Below are positions 1 through 4,986 of a DNA stretch of 6,308 bases, piece by piece. Position numbers and translations under genes: made by a program. Numbering within the stretch: position 1 is the first letter of the stretch; each line of letters begins with the position of its first letter. The DNA is taken from positions 1-6,308 of the forward strand of contig DXMG01000066.1 in NCBI GenBank assembly GCA_019414325.1, in the 5' to 3' direction. Below the pieces are notes generated by a model, which ran no database searches, was not told the origin of the DNA, and saw only the letters and a list, made by a program, of their open reading frames with translations. The stretch comes from Collinsella sp. (GTDB lineage: Bacteria; Actinomycetota; Coriobacteriia; Coriobacteriales; Coriobacteriaceae).

Positions 1-53
1 GCACAACCTTGCCAAGGTTGGGGTCGCGGGTTCGAGCCCCGTTGTCCGCTCCA
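1..53 (+). tRNA. tRNA-Gly (anticodon GCC), 5' end outside the window
   Basis: This is the 3' two-thirds of a glycine tRNA. The anticodon stem is 4-8 paired with 16-20. The 7-base loop 9-15 (TTGCCAA) carries anticodon GCC at 11-13. The T-arm is 26-30/38-42 around the loop TTCGAGC (31-37). The 3' acceptor strand is 43-49 (TGTCCGC), the discriminator is T50, and CCA is encoded at 51-53. The 5' acceptor strand and most of the D-arm lie before the window. Only 3 bases separate it from the next tRNA, so the two are very likely processed from one transcript. Confidence 0.95.
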
Positions 54-56
54 TTT

Positions 57-131
57 GGGCGTTTAGCTCAGGGGGAGAGCGCTTCCCTGACACGGAAGAG
101 GTCAGAAGTTCAAATCTTCTAACGCCCACCA
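57..131 (+). tRNA. tRNA-Val (anticodon GAC)
   Basis: A complete cloverleaf of 75 bases can be drawn. The acceptor stem is 57-63 (GGGCGTT) with 121-127 (AACGCCC). The D-stem is 66-69/77-80. The anticodon stem is 82-86/94-98 around loop CTGACAC with anticodon GAC at 89-91. The T-stem is 104-108/116-120 around TTCAAAT. The discriminator is A128 and CCA is encoded at 129-131. All stems pair fully. It is probably the last gene of the tRNA operon, since a terminator follows within 10 bases. Confidence 0.97.
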
Positions 132-139
132 AATGTTCG

Positions 140-175
140 CAGCTCAGAGGCTATGTCTCTGGGCTGTTTTGTTTT
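140..175 (+). terminator. intrinsic terminator of the tRNA operon
   Basis: A 10-bp stem, CAGCTCAGAG (140-149) with CTCTGGGCTG (157-166), contains one G-T pair and a 7-base loop. TTTTGTTTT (167-175) follows immediately. Its position just after tRNA-Val fits termination of the tRNA transcript. Confidence 0.85.
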
Positions 176-287
176 ATGCCGCCAAATGGGTCGCCAAATC
201 GCCGGCAAAAGGTACCTCGATTCATGATAGAGCGGTCCTGAGCGTCTGTTTAGCCTTGTCATCTCAATCGAGTGGGGGTTGACCGTT
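176..287. other. intergenic leader upstream of the transferase gene, no clear promoter
   Basis: This spacer lies between the tRNA terminator and the TTG start. It holds a direct repeat CGCCAAAT at 180-187 and 192-199 (12-bp period) and the small palindromes GGTACC and TCATGA. I could not find a convincing sigma-70 pair: TTGTCA at 255-260 resembles a -35 box but has no -10 at proper spacing. The promoter must lie here or transcription reads through from the tRNAs. Confidence 0.5.
274..278 (+). promoter_or_regulatory. G-rich Shine-Dalgarno that selects the TTG start at 288
   Basis: GGGGG at 274-278 sits 9 bases before TTG 288. The in-frame TTG at 279 directly abuts the G-run and has no spacer, so it is unlikely to be used. 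The first in-frame ATG (348) has no ribosome site. Confidence 0.5.
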
Positions 288-917
288 TTGAACATAACCG
301 TGCACCTCGTTGATGTTTCTGCGATCGATCCCGGCGTGACCGTTGATATGGCATCAATCGCGGGACGCTATGCCTTACGTGCCTCCAATGAGGATCTCCC
401 AATTGCGTCTCGGAGGGAAGCCGCAGGCGTGGGTCTGCTGCTTCGTGACGCCCTGGGTGTCTTCGACGACACCCGGCTTGCGCGTTCTGCTTTCGGCAAG
501 ATCGAGCTTGCGGATGGGGAGGCACCCTCTATTTCCATTTCACATGGCGGAAGCGTGGCCGTCCTCGCTGTATCCGATGTTGCTCGGTCGGTCGGAGGAC
601 CTATTGGCGTGGATATCGAGGCGATCGATGAGATTGCTCCCGTTGCGGTTGAGCGTATGGTGAGCGACGACGAGCGCGCGTGGATTAATGCTGCCCCCAG
701 TTTGCAAGAACGTAATCTTCGCCTGAGTCAGACGTGGACGCGCATCGAGGCCATCCTCAAGGCTGAAGGCGTCGGGTTTTCGATTGACCCTCGTAAAGAT
801 GGCATGCCCGGCGGATGGAATACTTCGTCGGTGACATACGGTCGCTGCGTCATCTCTTGTGCGGCACGCTCTAAGCCTCGTATCGTCTTCAAGGAGCATG
901 CCTTTCGGGTAGCATAG
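288..917 (+). CDS. 4'-phosphopantetheinyl transferase, Sfp/HetI/AcpT-like
   Basis: This enzyme would transfer phosphopantetheine from CoA to the conserved serine of a carrier protein, converting apo to holo form in the cytoplasm. With the TTG 288 start it is 209 aa, usual for this family. Three family signatures are visible: SISHGG near residues 82-87, GVDIE at 107-111 giving the Mg-binding Asp109 and Glu111, and WxxxEAxxK at 150-158 giving Glu154 and Lys158. The C-terminal tail is short. A TetR gene follows 28 bases downstream on the same strand, and a free-standing carrier protein lies about 2.8 kb further on, its likely substrate (inference). Codon use is more mixed (TCG, GAA, AAA, CGT) than in the operon from 1906 onward. 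The family call is firm. The start codon and the physiological partner are less certain. Confidence 0.85.
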   Translation: MNITVHLVDVSAIDPGVTVDMASIAGRYALRASNEDLPIASRREAAGVGLLLRDALGVFDDTRLARSAFGKIELADGEAPSISISHGGSVAVLAVSDVARSVGGPIGVDIEAIDEIAPVAVERMVSDDERAWINAAPSLQERNLRLSQTWTRIEAILKAEGVGFSIDPRKDGMPGGWNTSSVTYGRCVISCAARSKPRIVFKEHAFRVA

Positions 918-945
918 GAGCCAATCGCCAATAGGGGAGGCCGCC

Positions 946-1563
946 ATGTCACTGAACGCTCAAAACGATATTGCTTCACGGATCGAGGATGCCGTCTTTG
1001 AACTTATGGCGACAACTCCGGTGCAGTCGATTAAGGTGGCCGAGGTACTTCGCCTTGCCCATACATCCAAATCGACGTTCTATCGCTGTTATCGCTCTGT
1101 CGATGATGTGGTTAAACGTTTTGAAGATGAGCTGCTCCAGAATATGCAGGACATCAATGATGTTGCGCTGGAGGCTCGTTTTGGCGATGCGCAGCTGGAC
1201 CCTACGCCCACGATGATCAAGCGCATGGAGATCCTCAAGGCTAATCGCTCGAAAGTTTTGGCACTTAACAGCGATAACGGCGATCCCGTGTTTGCTCACA
1301 AGGCAACGATCTTTATGCATGACTATTTTCGTAATCGGCTTCGCTCGACATTTTCCGATGAAACTGATCTCGATCTGTATCTAGCATTTGCGCTTGCGGG
1401 CCACCATAACCTCATTCAGTATTGGCTCGAGGCCCGGCCCGACCTTGAGGCGCGCACCGTTGCCGCCGCCCTCAATCGCATGTTCTACGCACCGCTCTTT
1501 GTCGACGATACATCGCGTCATTGGCACCCACGTATTCCCGATTTTGAAAGGCCGGTCGCGTGA
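946..1563 (+). CDS. TetR/AcrR-family transcriptional regulator
   Basis: This is a predicted DNA-binding dimer of 205 aa, the normal length for the family. The N-terminal helix-turn-helix spans about residues 28-50 and ends in STFYRCYRSVDDVV, the typical TetR recognition-helix and helix-4 pattern (compare TFYRHFxSKEDL). The C-terminal half is alpha-helical and variable, as expected for a ligand-sensing domain. It includes AGHHNLIQYWLEARPDLEA at about residues 150-170, the pattern commonly seen near the dimer interface. ATG 946 follows a good ribosome site (GGGGAGG, about 8 bases upstream). The gene is only 28 bases after the transferase and probably shares its transcript. It may control its own unit and the operon starting at 1906; the palindrome at 1762-1779 is a candidate site. 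The ligand is unknown, but an acyl-CoA, acyl-ACP or organic acid would fit the context (inference). Confidence 0.88.
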   Translation: MSLNAQNDIASRIEDAVFELMATTPVQSIKVAEVLRLAHTSKSTFYRCYRSVDDVVKRFEDELLQNMQDINDVALEARFGDAQLDPTPTMIKRMEILKANRSKVLALNSDNGDPVFAHKATIFMHDYFRNRLRSTFSDETDLDLYLAFALAGHHNLIQYWLEARPDLEARTVAAALNRMFYAPLFVDDTSRHWHPRIPDFERPVA

Positions 1564-1579
1564 GCGGTCGATATTTTGG

Positions 1580-1652
1580 GATAAACGGTTGTATTCAGGG
1601 CGAGTTTTAGATATCTCTGATCATTAGCTCAAATAATACGAGTCCGTTTATC
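1580..1652. repeat. 9-bp perfect inverted repeat with extended pairing
   Basis: GATAAACGG at 1580-1588 is the exact reverse complement of CCGTTTATC at 1644-1652. Pairing can continue inward with GTATT (1591-1595) and AATAC (1635-1639) across a small internal loop, and GAG (1602-1604) with CTC (1628-1630). It lies after the TetR stop codon and before the terminator. It could be a 3'-UTR structure or a protein-binding site. Confidence 0.5.
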
Positions 1653-1669
1653 TGCTATTTGGAACGCCT

Positions 1670-1712
1670 AGCCCCGATGTGTCCCATATGATGGGACACA
1701 TCGGGGCTTTTT
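1670..1712 (+). terminator. strong intrinsic terminator after the transferase-TetR unit
   Basis: An 18-bp perfect stem (1670-1687 with 1691-1708), beginning AGCCCCGATG and closed by a 3-base loop ATG, runs into TTTTT at 1708-1712. No A-run precedes the stem, so it acts on + strand transcripts only. It cleanly separates the upstream two-gene unit from the operon that begins at 1906, which therefore needs its own promoter. Confidence 0.93.
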
Positions 1713-1761
1713 GTCTCACGTGTCTCGTTTAACCCCTCATAAACTAAAGCTACGTTCAAAA

Positions 1762-1779
1762 GAACCACTGCAGTAGTTC
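1762..1779. promoter_or_regulatory. 18-bp palindrome, candidate operator
   Basis: GAACcACTGCAGTaGTTC is symmetric at 16 of its 18 positions; the only break is the C1766/A1775 pair. The length and dyad symmetry are typical of sites for dimeric regulators such as TetR proteins, and it lies between a strong terminator and the thiolase gene, where an operator is expected. A short hairpin GTTC-AAAA-GAAC (1754-1765) overlaps its left arm. Assignment to the TetR protein at 946-1563 is inference. Confidence 0.5.
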
Positions 1780-1800
1780 AACGTGTGACGGCACAGAAAA

Positions 1801-1832
1801 GCCGCGAGCGCTCTCTCACCTTCGCTCGCGGC
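1801..1832. terminator. GC-rich hairpin; reads as an intrinsic terminator on the minus strand
   Basis: GCCGCGAGCG (1801-1810) pairs perfectly with CGCTCGCGGC (1823-1832) around a 12-base loop. On the + strand no T-run follows. On the - strand the stem is followed by TTTTCTGT (complement of 1793-1800), the shape of a terminator for leftward transcripts. It may equally be a 5'-UTR hairpin of the operon mRNA. Confidence 0.5.
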
Positions 1833-1859
1833 CGGACTGCGCCATCACTCCGTACACCT

Positions 1860-1878
1860 TCACATGATTAGGATGTGA
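1860..1878. promoter_or_regulatory. TCACAT-N7-ATGTGA inverted repeat near the thiolase start
   Basis: TCACAT (1860-1865) and ATGTGA (1873-1878) are exact reverse complements separated by 7 bases, ending 27 bases before ATG 1906. It is compact enough for a regulator half-site pair or a short mRNA hairpin close to the ribosome site. Confidence 0.35.
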
Positions 1879-1896
1879 TATTCAGTGGTTACGCTC

Positions 1897-1902
1897 GGAA
1901 AG
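1897..1902 (+). promoter_or_regulatory. ribosome site favouring ATG 1906
   Basis: GGAAAG at 1897-1902 is placed for ATG 1906. The alternative GTG at 1885 would add seven residues (VTLGKN plus the start), has only AGGA at 1870-1873 eleven bases upstream, and would precede the conserved first beta strand by an atypical extension. Confidence 0.55.
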
Positions 1903-1905
1903 AAC

Positions 1906-3171
1906 ATGCGCAGCGTCTCGATTGTAGGCGTGGGCTGCACCCCGTTCAAGGATTTTGAGGAGCATCCCGAGACCCAGGGTATTGGCGAGGGCGAGGCGTT
2001 TGGCTATGCGGCCCTCGAGGCAATTGCCGATGCCGGTCTTGAGCCCCGCGATATCGACTTTTTCTATCACGGCAGCGCCAATCCGTATCTCGTTGGCGAT
2101 TGCATTACCCCCAACATGCAGGTTGCCGATTGGTTTGGCGTTCGTGCCAAGGGCTCCGTCCATCATTCCGAGGCTTGCTGCACGGGTTATGTCGCCCTTG
2201 AGCAGGCCGTGATGGCGGTTGCTTCCGGTGCTTACGACGTTGTCCTTACGGGCGCCTGCGATTTGGCTTCGACTCTTCCCGTCGAGCATATGCCCTCCCA
2301 TATTCGTCAGGACTTTACGCTCGACGTCATGATTCCCTCGCTCGATAAGATCTATGACCGCGCGTATGGTCGCCCGCTCGATGGTGCCCTTGGCGTGTCG
2401 TTCGACAACTGGATCAACGAGTATTCGATGCAGTACGACCTTGCCGCCGATCAGATTGATGACGCCCTGAACGGCCTTACCAAGAGCCTTCGCCGCGGTG
2501 CCGTCCTGAATCCCCTTGCCTGGTACGAGACTACGGTCGAGGAGGACGCGAAGGCAGCCGGGTTCGATACCGCCGACGAGTATCTCAAGAGCATGTATAA
2601 CCCGCGCGTTACGCAGTACTTGCGTGTTACCGGCTTTGAGAAGAAATGCGACGGTGCCGCAGCTGTTGTCGTGATGCCCACGGAGAAGGCCAAGGCCATG
2701 GGCGTGCCGTATGCGCCTATTGAGGTTCTGGGTACGGGCGCTTCTGCGGTCGAGGCCGGCCTGCTTCACAACGAGCACTGGGCTACCGAGCTTGCCGCCA
2801 AGCAGGTCTACGACCTTACCGGCGTGAGCCCCGACGAGATCGACCTGTTTATGTGCAATGACTTTTTCCTTGCTTCAGAGATCGTCTCGGCTGAGGAGTG
2901 CGGCTATATTCCGCGCGGCGAGGCTTGGAAGTACGCGATCGATGGTCGCACCGCTTTTGACGGCGATAAGCCCATCAACCCGCACGGTGGTCGTTGCAAC
3001 TTCGGTCACGCCCATGGCGCATCCGGCATCGCCGATATCGTTGAGGCCGTCAAGCAGATGCGTGGCGTCGCCGGTGCTACCCAGATGAAGAAGGTTCCCG
3101 AGACGGCGTTCCTGCGCGGTTTTGGCGGTTCTCAGAACGTGCGCTGCCAGATTCTTCGTACCGTCGCCTAA
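1906..3171 (+). CDS. thiolase-superfamily enzyme, SCP2/DUF35-associated type
   Basis: This enzyme should make or break a C-C bond on an acyl thioester through a covalent acyl-cysteine. It is 421 aa, usual thiolase length. It opens with MRSVSIVGVGCTPF, a standard first strand. The nucleophile is Cys91 in SEACCTG (residues 88-94). CDGAAAVVV is at about 248-256, NPHGG at 358-362, and the GHP-type motif GHAHGASG at 367-374 supplies His368. Two features are unusual. The block that is NEAF in ordinary thiolases and HDCF in SCP2 thiolases reads NDFF (318-321). The C-terminal CxGGG motif reads GFGGS, with Gly405 at the Cys position. The second catalytic Cys is therefore missing at both known places. 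A DUF35 gene follows after 38 bases, and such pairs serve as acetoacetyl-CoA thiolases, steroid side-chain retro-aldolases or Friedel-Crafts acylases. The family is sure; the reaction is open. Confidence 0.88.
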   Translation: MRSVSIVGVGCTPFKDFEEHPETQGIGEGEAFGYAALEAIADAGLEPRDIDFFYHGSANPYLVGDCITPNMQVADWFGVRAKGSVHHSEACCTGYVALEQAVMAVASGAYDVVLTGACDLASTLPVEHMPSHIRQDFTLDVMIPSLDKIYDRAYGRPLDGALGVSFDNWINEYSMQYDLAADQIDDALNGLTKSLRRGAVLNPLAWYETTVEEDAKAAGFDTADEYLKSMYNPRVTQYLRVTGFEKKCDGAAAVVVMPTEKAKAMGVPYAPIEVLGTGASAVEAGLLHNEHWATELAAKQVYDLTGVSPDEIDLFMCNDFFLASEIVSAEECGYIPRGEAWKYAIDGRTAFDGDKPINPHGGRCNFGHAHGASGIADIVEAVKQMRGVAGATQMKKVPETAFLRGFGGSQNVRCQILRTVA

Positions 3172-3209
3172 GCGACCGCGGTTTTCGATTTCCCATAAGG
3201 AGTATTCTC

Positions 3210-3632
3210 ATGCAACTCAAAGATATGGAGCCCGTGGTCAAGAAGTTCTACACGGGTCTTGAAGAGGGCATCTATTGGGCGCGCCAGTGCCCCGAGTGCG
3301 GAGCCGTCGAGTTTCCGCCCCACCTTGCCTGCAATGCCTGCGGCTATCACAAGACCGATTGGGTCCAGGTTTCCGGTCACGGCCATCTGATCGATTTTAC
3401 CTTGCCTGGTCCGCAGAACGACAAGCCCTACCTCAAGGAGTATGGCAAGTACGCCTACGGCGCCGTCGATATCGACGAGGGTTCTCAGTACACCTACGTC
3501 ATCTACGGCATTACCAAGAAGAAGGCCCCCGAGATTCGCGCCAAGCTCATGGCGGGCCAGACCGTGGGCGTCCACGCCAAGGTCATCGACCGTCCTGGCT
3601 ACAAGGAGCTTACGTTCGAGCTTGACGACTAG
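3210..3632 (+). CDS. DUF35 zinc-ribbon/OB-fold protein, thiolase partner
   Basis: This is a small (140 aa) non-catalytic partner that binds a thiolase-like enzyme and is thought to help present the CoA or acyl substrate. The N-terminal zinc ribbon is clear: CPEC (Cys27, Cys30) and CNAC (Cys41, Cys44), flanked by the family pattern ARQCPECGAVEFPPHLAC. The rest (about 52-138) is an OB-fold beta barrel with strands such as VSGHGHLIDFTLP and QTVGVHAKVI. ATG 3210 follows AAGGAG (3197-3202). Gene order thiolase then DUF35 on one transcript matches the known physical pairing in archaeal acetoacetyl-CoA thiolase complexes, the Ltp2-ChsH2 aldolase and PhlC/PhlB. Stoichiometric complex formation with the upstream protein is therefore likely. 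Substrate identity cannot be read from it. Confidence 0.9.
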   Translation: MQLKDMEPVVKKFYTGLEEGIYWARQCPECGAVEFPPHLACNACGYHKTDWVQVSGHGHLIDFTLPGPQNDKPYLKEYGKYAYGAVDIDEGSQYTYVIYGITKKKAPEIRAKLMAGQTVGVHAKVIDRPGYKELTFELDD

Positions 3633-3668
3633 GCTTTCAACCCTTTTAACAATTCGATTCCTCTCTTA

Positions 3669-3718
3669 GGCCACGGCGGGACCCATGTCTCCAGCCCGCC
3701 GTGGCCGCCCCTCTTTTT
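3669..3718 (+). terminator. GC-rich hairpin with delayed T-run, inside the operon
   Basis: GGCCACGGCGGG (3669-3680) pairs perfectly over 12 bp with CCCGCCGTGGCC (3695-3706) around a 14-base loop. A T-run (3714-3718) comes only after a 7-base spacer GCCCCTC. The carrier-protein ribosome site follows at once, leaving no room for a new promoter. It may be a partial terminator or an mRNA-processing/stabilising structure that sets different levels for the genes on each side. Confidence 0.6.
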
Positions 3719-3736
3719 CGATTGAAAGGCACCATC

Positions 3737-3970
3737 ATGAACGAAGAACTCACTCAGCAGATCTGCGATTTTGCCAAGTCCGCCTACAACTATGACGGCG
3801 ATGTGACCCCTGAGACGACGTTTGAGACCCTGGGCAAGGGCTCGATGAAGATGATCGCGCTGACCTCCATGATCGAGAACGAACTCGATGCCGAGGTTCC
3901 CGTTCGCGAGGTCATGGTCATGAAGACCATCGGCGAGCTTATCGAGCGTACTGCCGAAGAGATGGAGTAA
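3737..3970 (+). CDS. free-standing acyl carrier protein
   Basis: This is a 77-aa acidic, helical protein with the ACP pattern: helix 1 (about 2-16), a loop with TPETTFETLG, the prosthetic-group serine Ser36 at the start of helix 2, SMKMIALTSMIENELD (36-51), and a last helix TIGELIERTAEEM (64-76). A phosphopantetheine arm on Ser36 would carry acyl groups. The usual DSL around the serine is GSM here: the Asp used in recognition by AcpS-type transferases is Gly35. That may explain the dedicated Sfp-type transferase at 288-917 (inference). ATG 3737 follows GAAAGG (3724-3729), and the next gene starts 5 bases after the stop, so coupling to the phosphate acyltransferase is tight. No fatty acid synthase gene is nearby, so this is unlikely to be the housekeeping AcpP. 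Confidence 0.85.
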   Translation: MNEELTQQICDFAKSAYNYDGDVTPETTFETLGKGSMKMIALTSMIENELDAEVPVREVMVMKTIGELIERTAEEME

Positions 3971-3975
3971 CTGCC

Positions 3976-4983
3976 ATGGACCTGATGCAGACCCTGCGCG
4001 AGCAGGCTGCCGCCAAGCCTATGCGCGTTGCTTTTCCCGAGGGCGAAAACGAGACCATGATGCAGGCGGTCGCAAAGATCGCTGCCGAGCGTCTCGCCGA
4101 ATGTGTGCTGGTCGGCGACGGCGGTAAGCTCAAGGAGCTTGCCGATGAGCGCGGCATCTCCCTTGACGGTATCGAGATTGTCGATGTGACCGACGAGGAG
4201 GCGAACGCCGCTTGTTGCGAGCGCTACCTTTCGCATCCGGATTGCAAGTTTAAGCCCAAGGGCGCTGCGCGCCGTATGACGCGTCCGCTTGAGCGCGCCC
4301 TGATTTTGCAGGTGCTCGGCGATGTCGACGTTATGTTCGCCGGCATCGATAACGCCACGGGCGACATCATCCTAGCGGGACAGACCATCGTCGGCCTTGC
4401 CGATGGGGTGGACACCGTGAGCTCGTGCGGTATCGCCGACATTCCCAACTGGAACGGCGGCGAAGGTGGCCTTTTGGCTTTTGGCGATTCCGCCGTTTGC
4501 GTCGACCCTACGAGCGAGGAGCTCGCCTCAATCGCGATTTCGTCGAGCGAAACGGTGCGCTCGCTGACCGGATGGGATATCCGTTGCGCGCTGCTTTCGC
4601 ATTCGACTGACGGCTCGATGGACAATGAGCTTGTCGACAAGGTGCGTCGCGCTCGCGAGATTGCCAACGATCGCCGTCCCGACCTTGCCATCGACGGCGA
4701 GTTCCAGTTTGATTCGGCGATTAACCCCAAGGTTGCGGCCAAGAAGGTGCATCGTGAGTCCGCTGTTGCGGGCCAAGCCAACGTGGTCATCTGGCCCGAT
4801 ATCAATGTGGGCAATATCGGCGTCAAGATCATCCAGAATCTGACCGGCGCCAATGCTTACGGTCCCATGCTTCAGGGCTTCAAGAAGATCGTGTGCGATT
4901 GCTCGCGCTCTGCGCCCGTCGATGAGATCGTAGGCAACGTGGTGATGAGCTGCGTGCGCGCTCAGGCGCTTAAGGAGGCTTAA
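3976..4983 (+). CDS. phosphate acyltransferase, Pta/Ptb family, atypical
   Basis: This enzyme should interconvert an acyl thioester plus phosphate with acyl phosphate plus free thiol. At 335 aa it is a single-domain enzyme of normal size. The C-terminal half is Pta-like: FGDSAVCVDPTSEELASIAI (169-188), LSHSTDGS (207-214), RPDLAIDGEFQFDSAI (234-249), FPDxNxGN-type WPDINVGN (273-280), GPMLQGFKK (296-304) and SRSAPVDEI (310-318), which keeps the Ser310, Arg311 and Asp316 expected at the active site. The middle is not: where Pta has TVRPAL with a functional Arg, this protein has DIILAG with Leu133, closer to phosphotransbutyrylases. The protein is rich in Cys. Coupling is tight on both sides (5 bases after the carrier protein; 3 bases before the kinase). 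The acyl chain is unknown, and use of acyl-ACP as well as acyl-CoA is a hypothesis from context. Confidence 0.85.
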   Translation: MDLMQTLREQAAAKPMRVAFPEGENETMMQAVAKIAAERLAECVLVGDGGKLKELADERGISLDGIEIVDVTDEEANAACCERYLSHPDCKFKPKGAARRMTRPLERALILQVLGDVDVMFAGIDNATGDIILAGQTIVGLADGVDTVSSCGIADIPNWNGGEGGLLAFGDSAVCVDPTSEELASIAISSSETVRSLTGWDIRCALLSHSTDGSMDNELVDKVRRAREIANDRRPDLAIDGEFQFDSAINPKVAAKKVHRESAVAGQANVVIWPDINVGNIGVKIIQNLTGANAYGPMLQGFKKIVCDCSRSAPVDEIVGNVVMSCVRAQALKEA

Positions 4984-4986
4984 GGT

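Larger units (their letters stand above)
1564..1905. other. gene-free regulatory interval
   Basis: About 340 bases contain no credible gene on either strand. The interval holds a 9-bp inverted repeat (1580-1588/1644-1652), a very strong terminator (1670-1712), an 18-bp near-palindrome (1762-1779), a 10-bp GC-rich hairpin (1801-1832) and a 6-bp inverted repeat (1860-1878) just before the thiolase start. No convincing -35/-10 pair was found. TAAACT at 1740-1745 and GATATT at 1877-1882 are weak -10 candidates without good -35 partners. Confidence 0.6.

Noticed and set aside
255..260. TTGTCA as a -35 promoter box for the transferase gene
   Set aside because: No -10 element lies at 16-18 bases, and the start codon is too close for this promoter to work.
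540..947. 135-residue minus-strand open frame opposite the phosphopantetheinyl transferase
   Set aside because: It overlaps the GVDIE and WxxxEAxxK motifs on the + strand and shows no protein signature.
1717..1722. CACGTG palindrome after the strong terminator
   Set aside because: Six bases are too short to call a regulatory site without conservation data.
1885..1905. GTG start giving a thiolase seven residues longer
   Set aside because: The ribosome site is poorer than that for ATG 1906, and the extra residues precede the conserved first strand. The possibility remains but is less likely.
1882..2778. 298-residue open frame on the minus strand opposite the thiolase gene
   Set aside because: It is a shadow of a GC-rich coding region with strong + strand codon bias. 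Its translation has no recognisable motif, and the thiolase motifs on the + strand are unambiguous.
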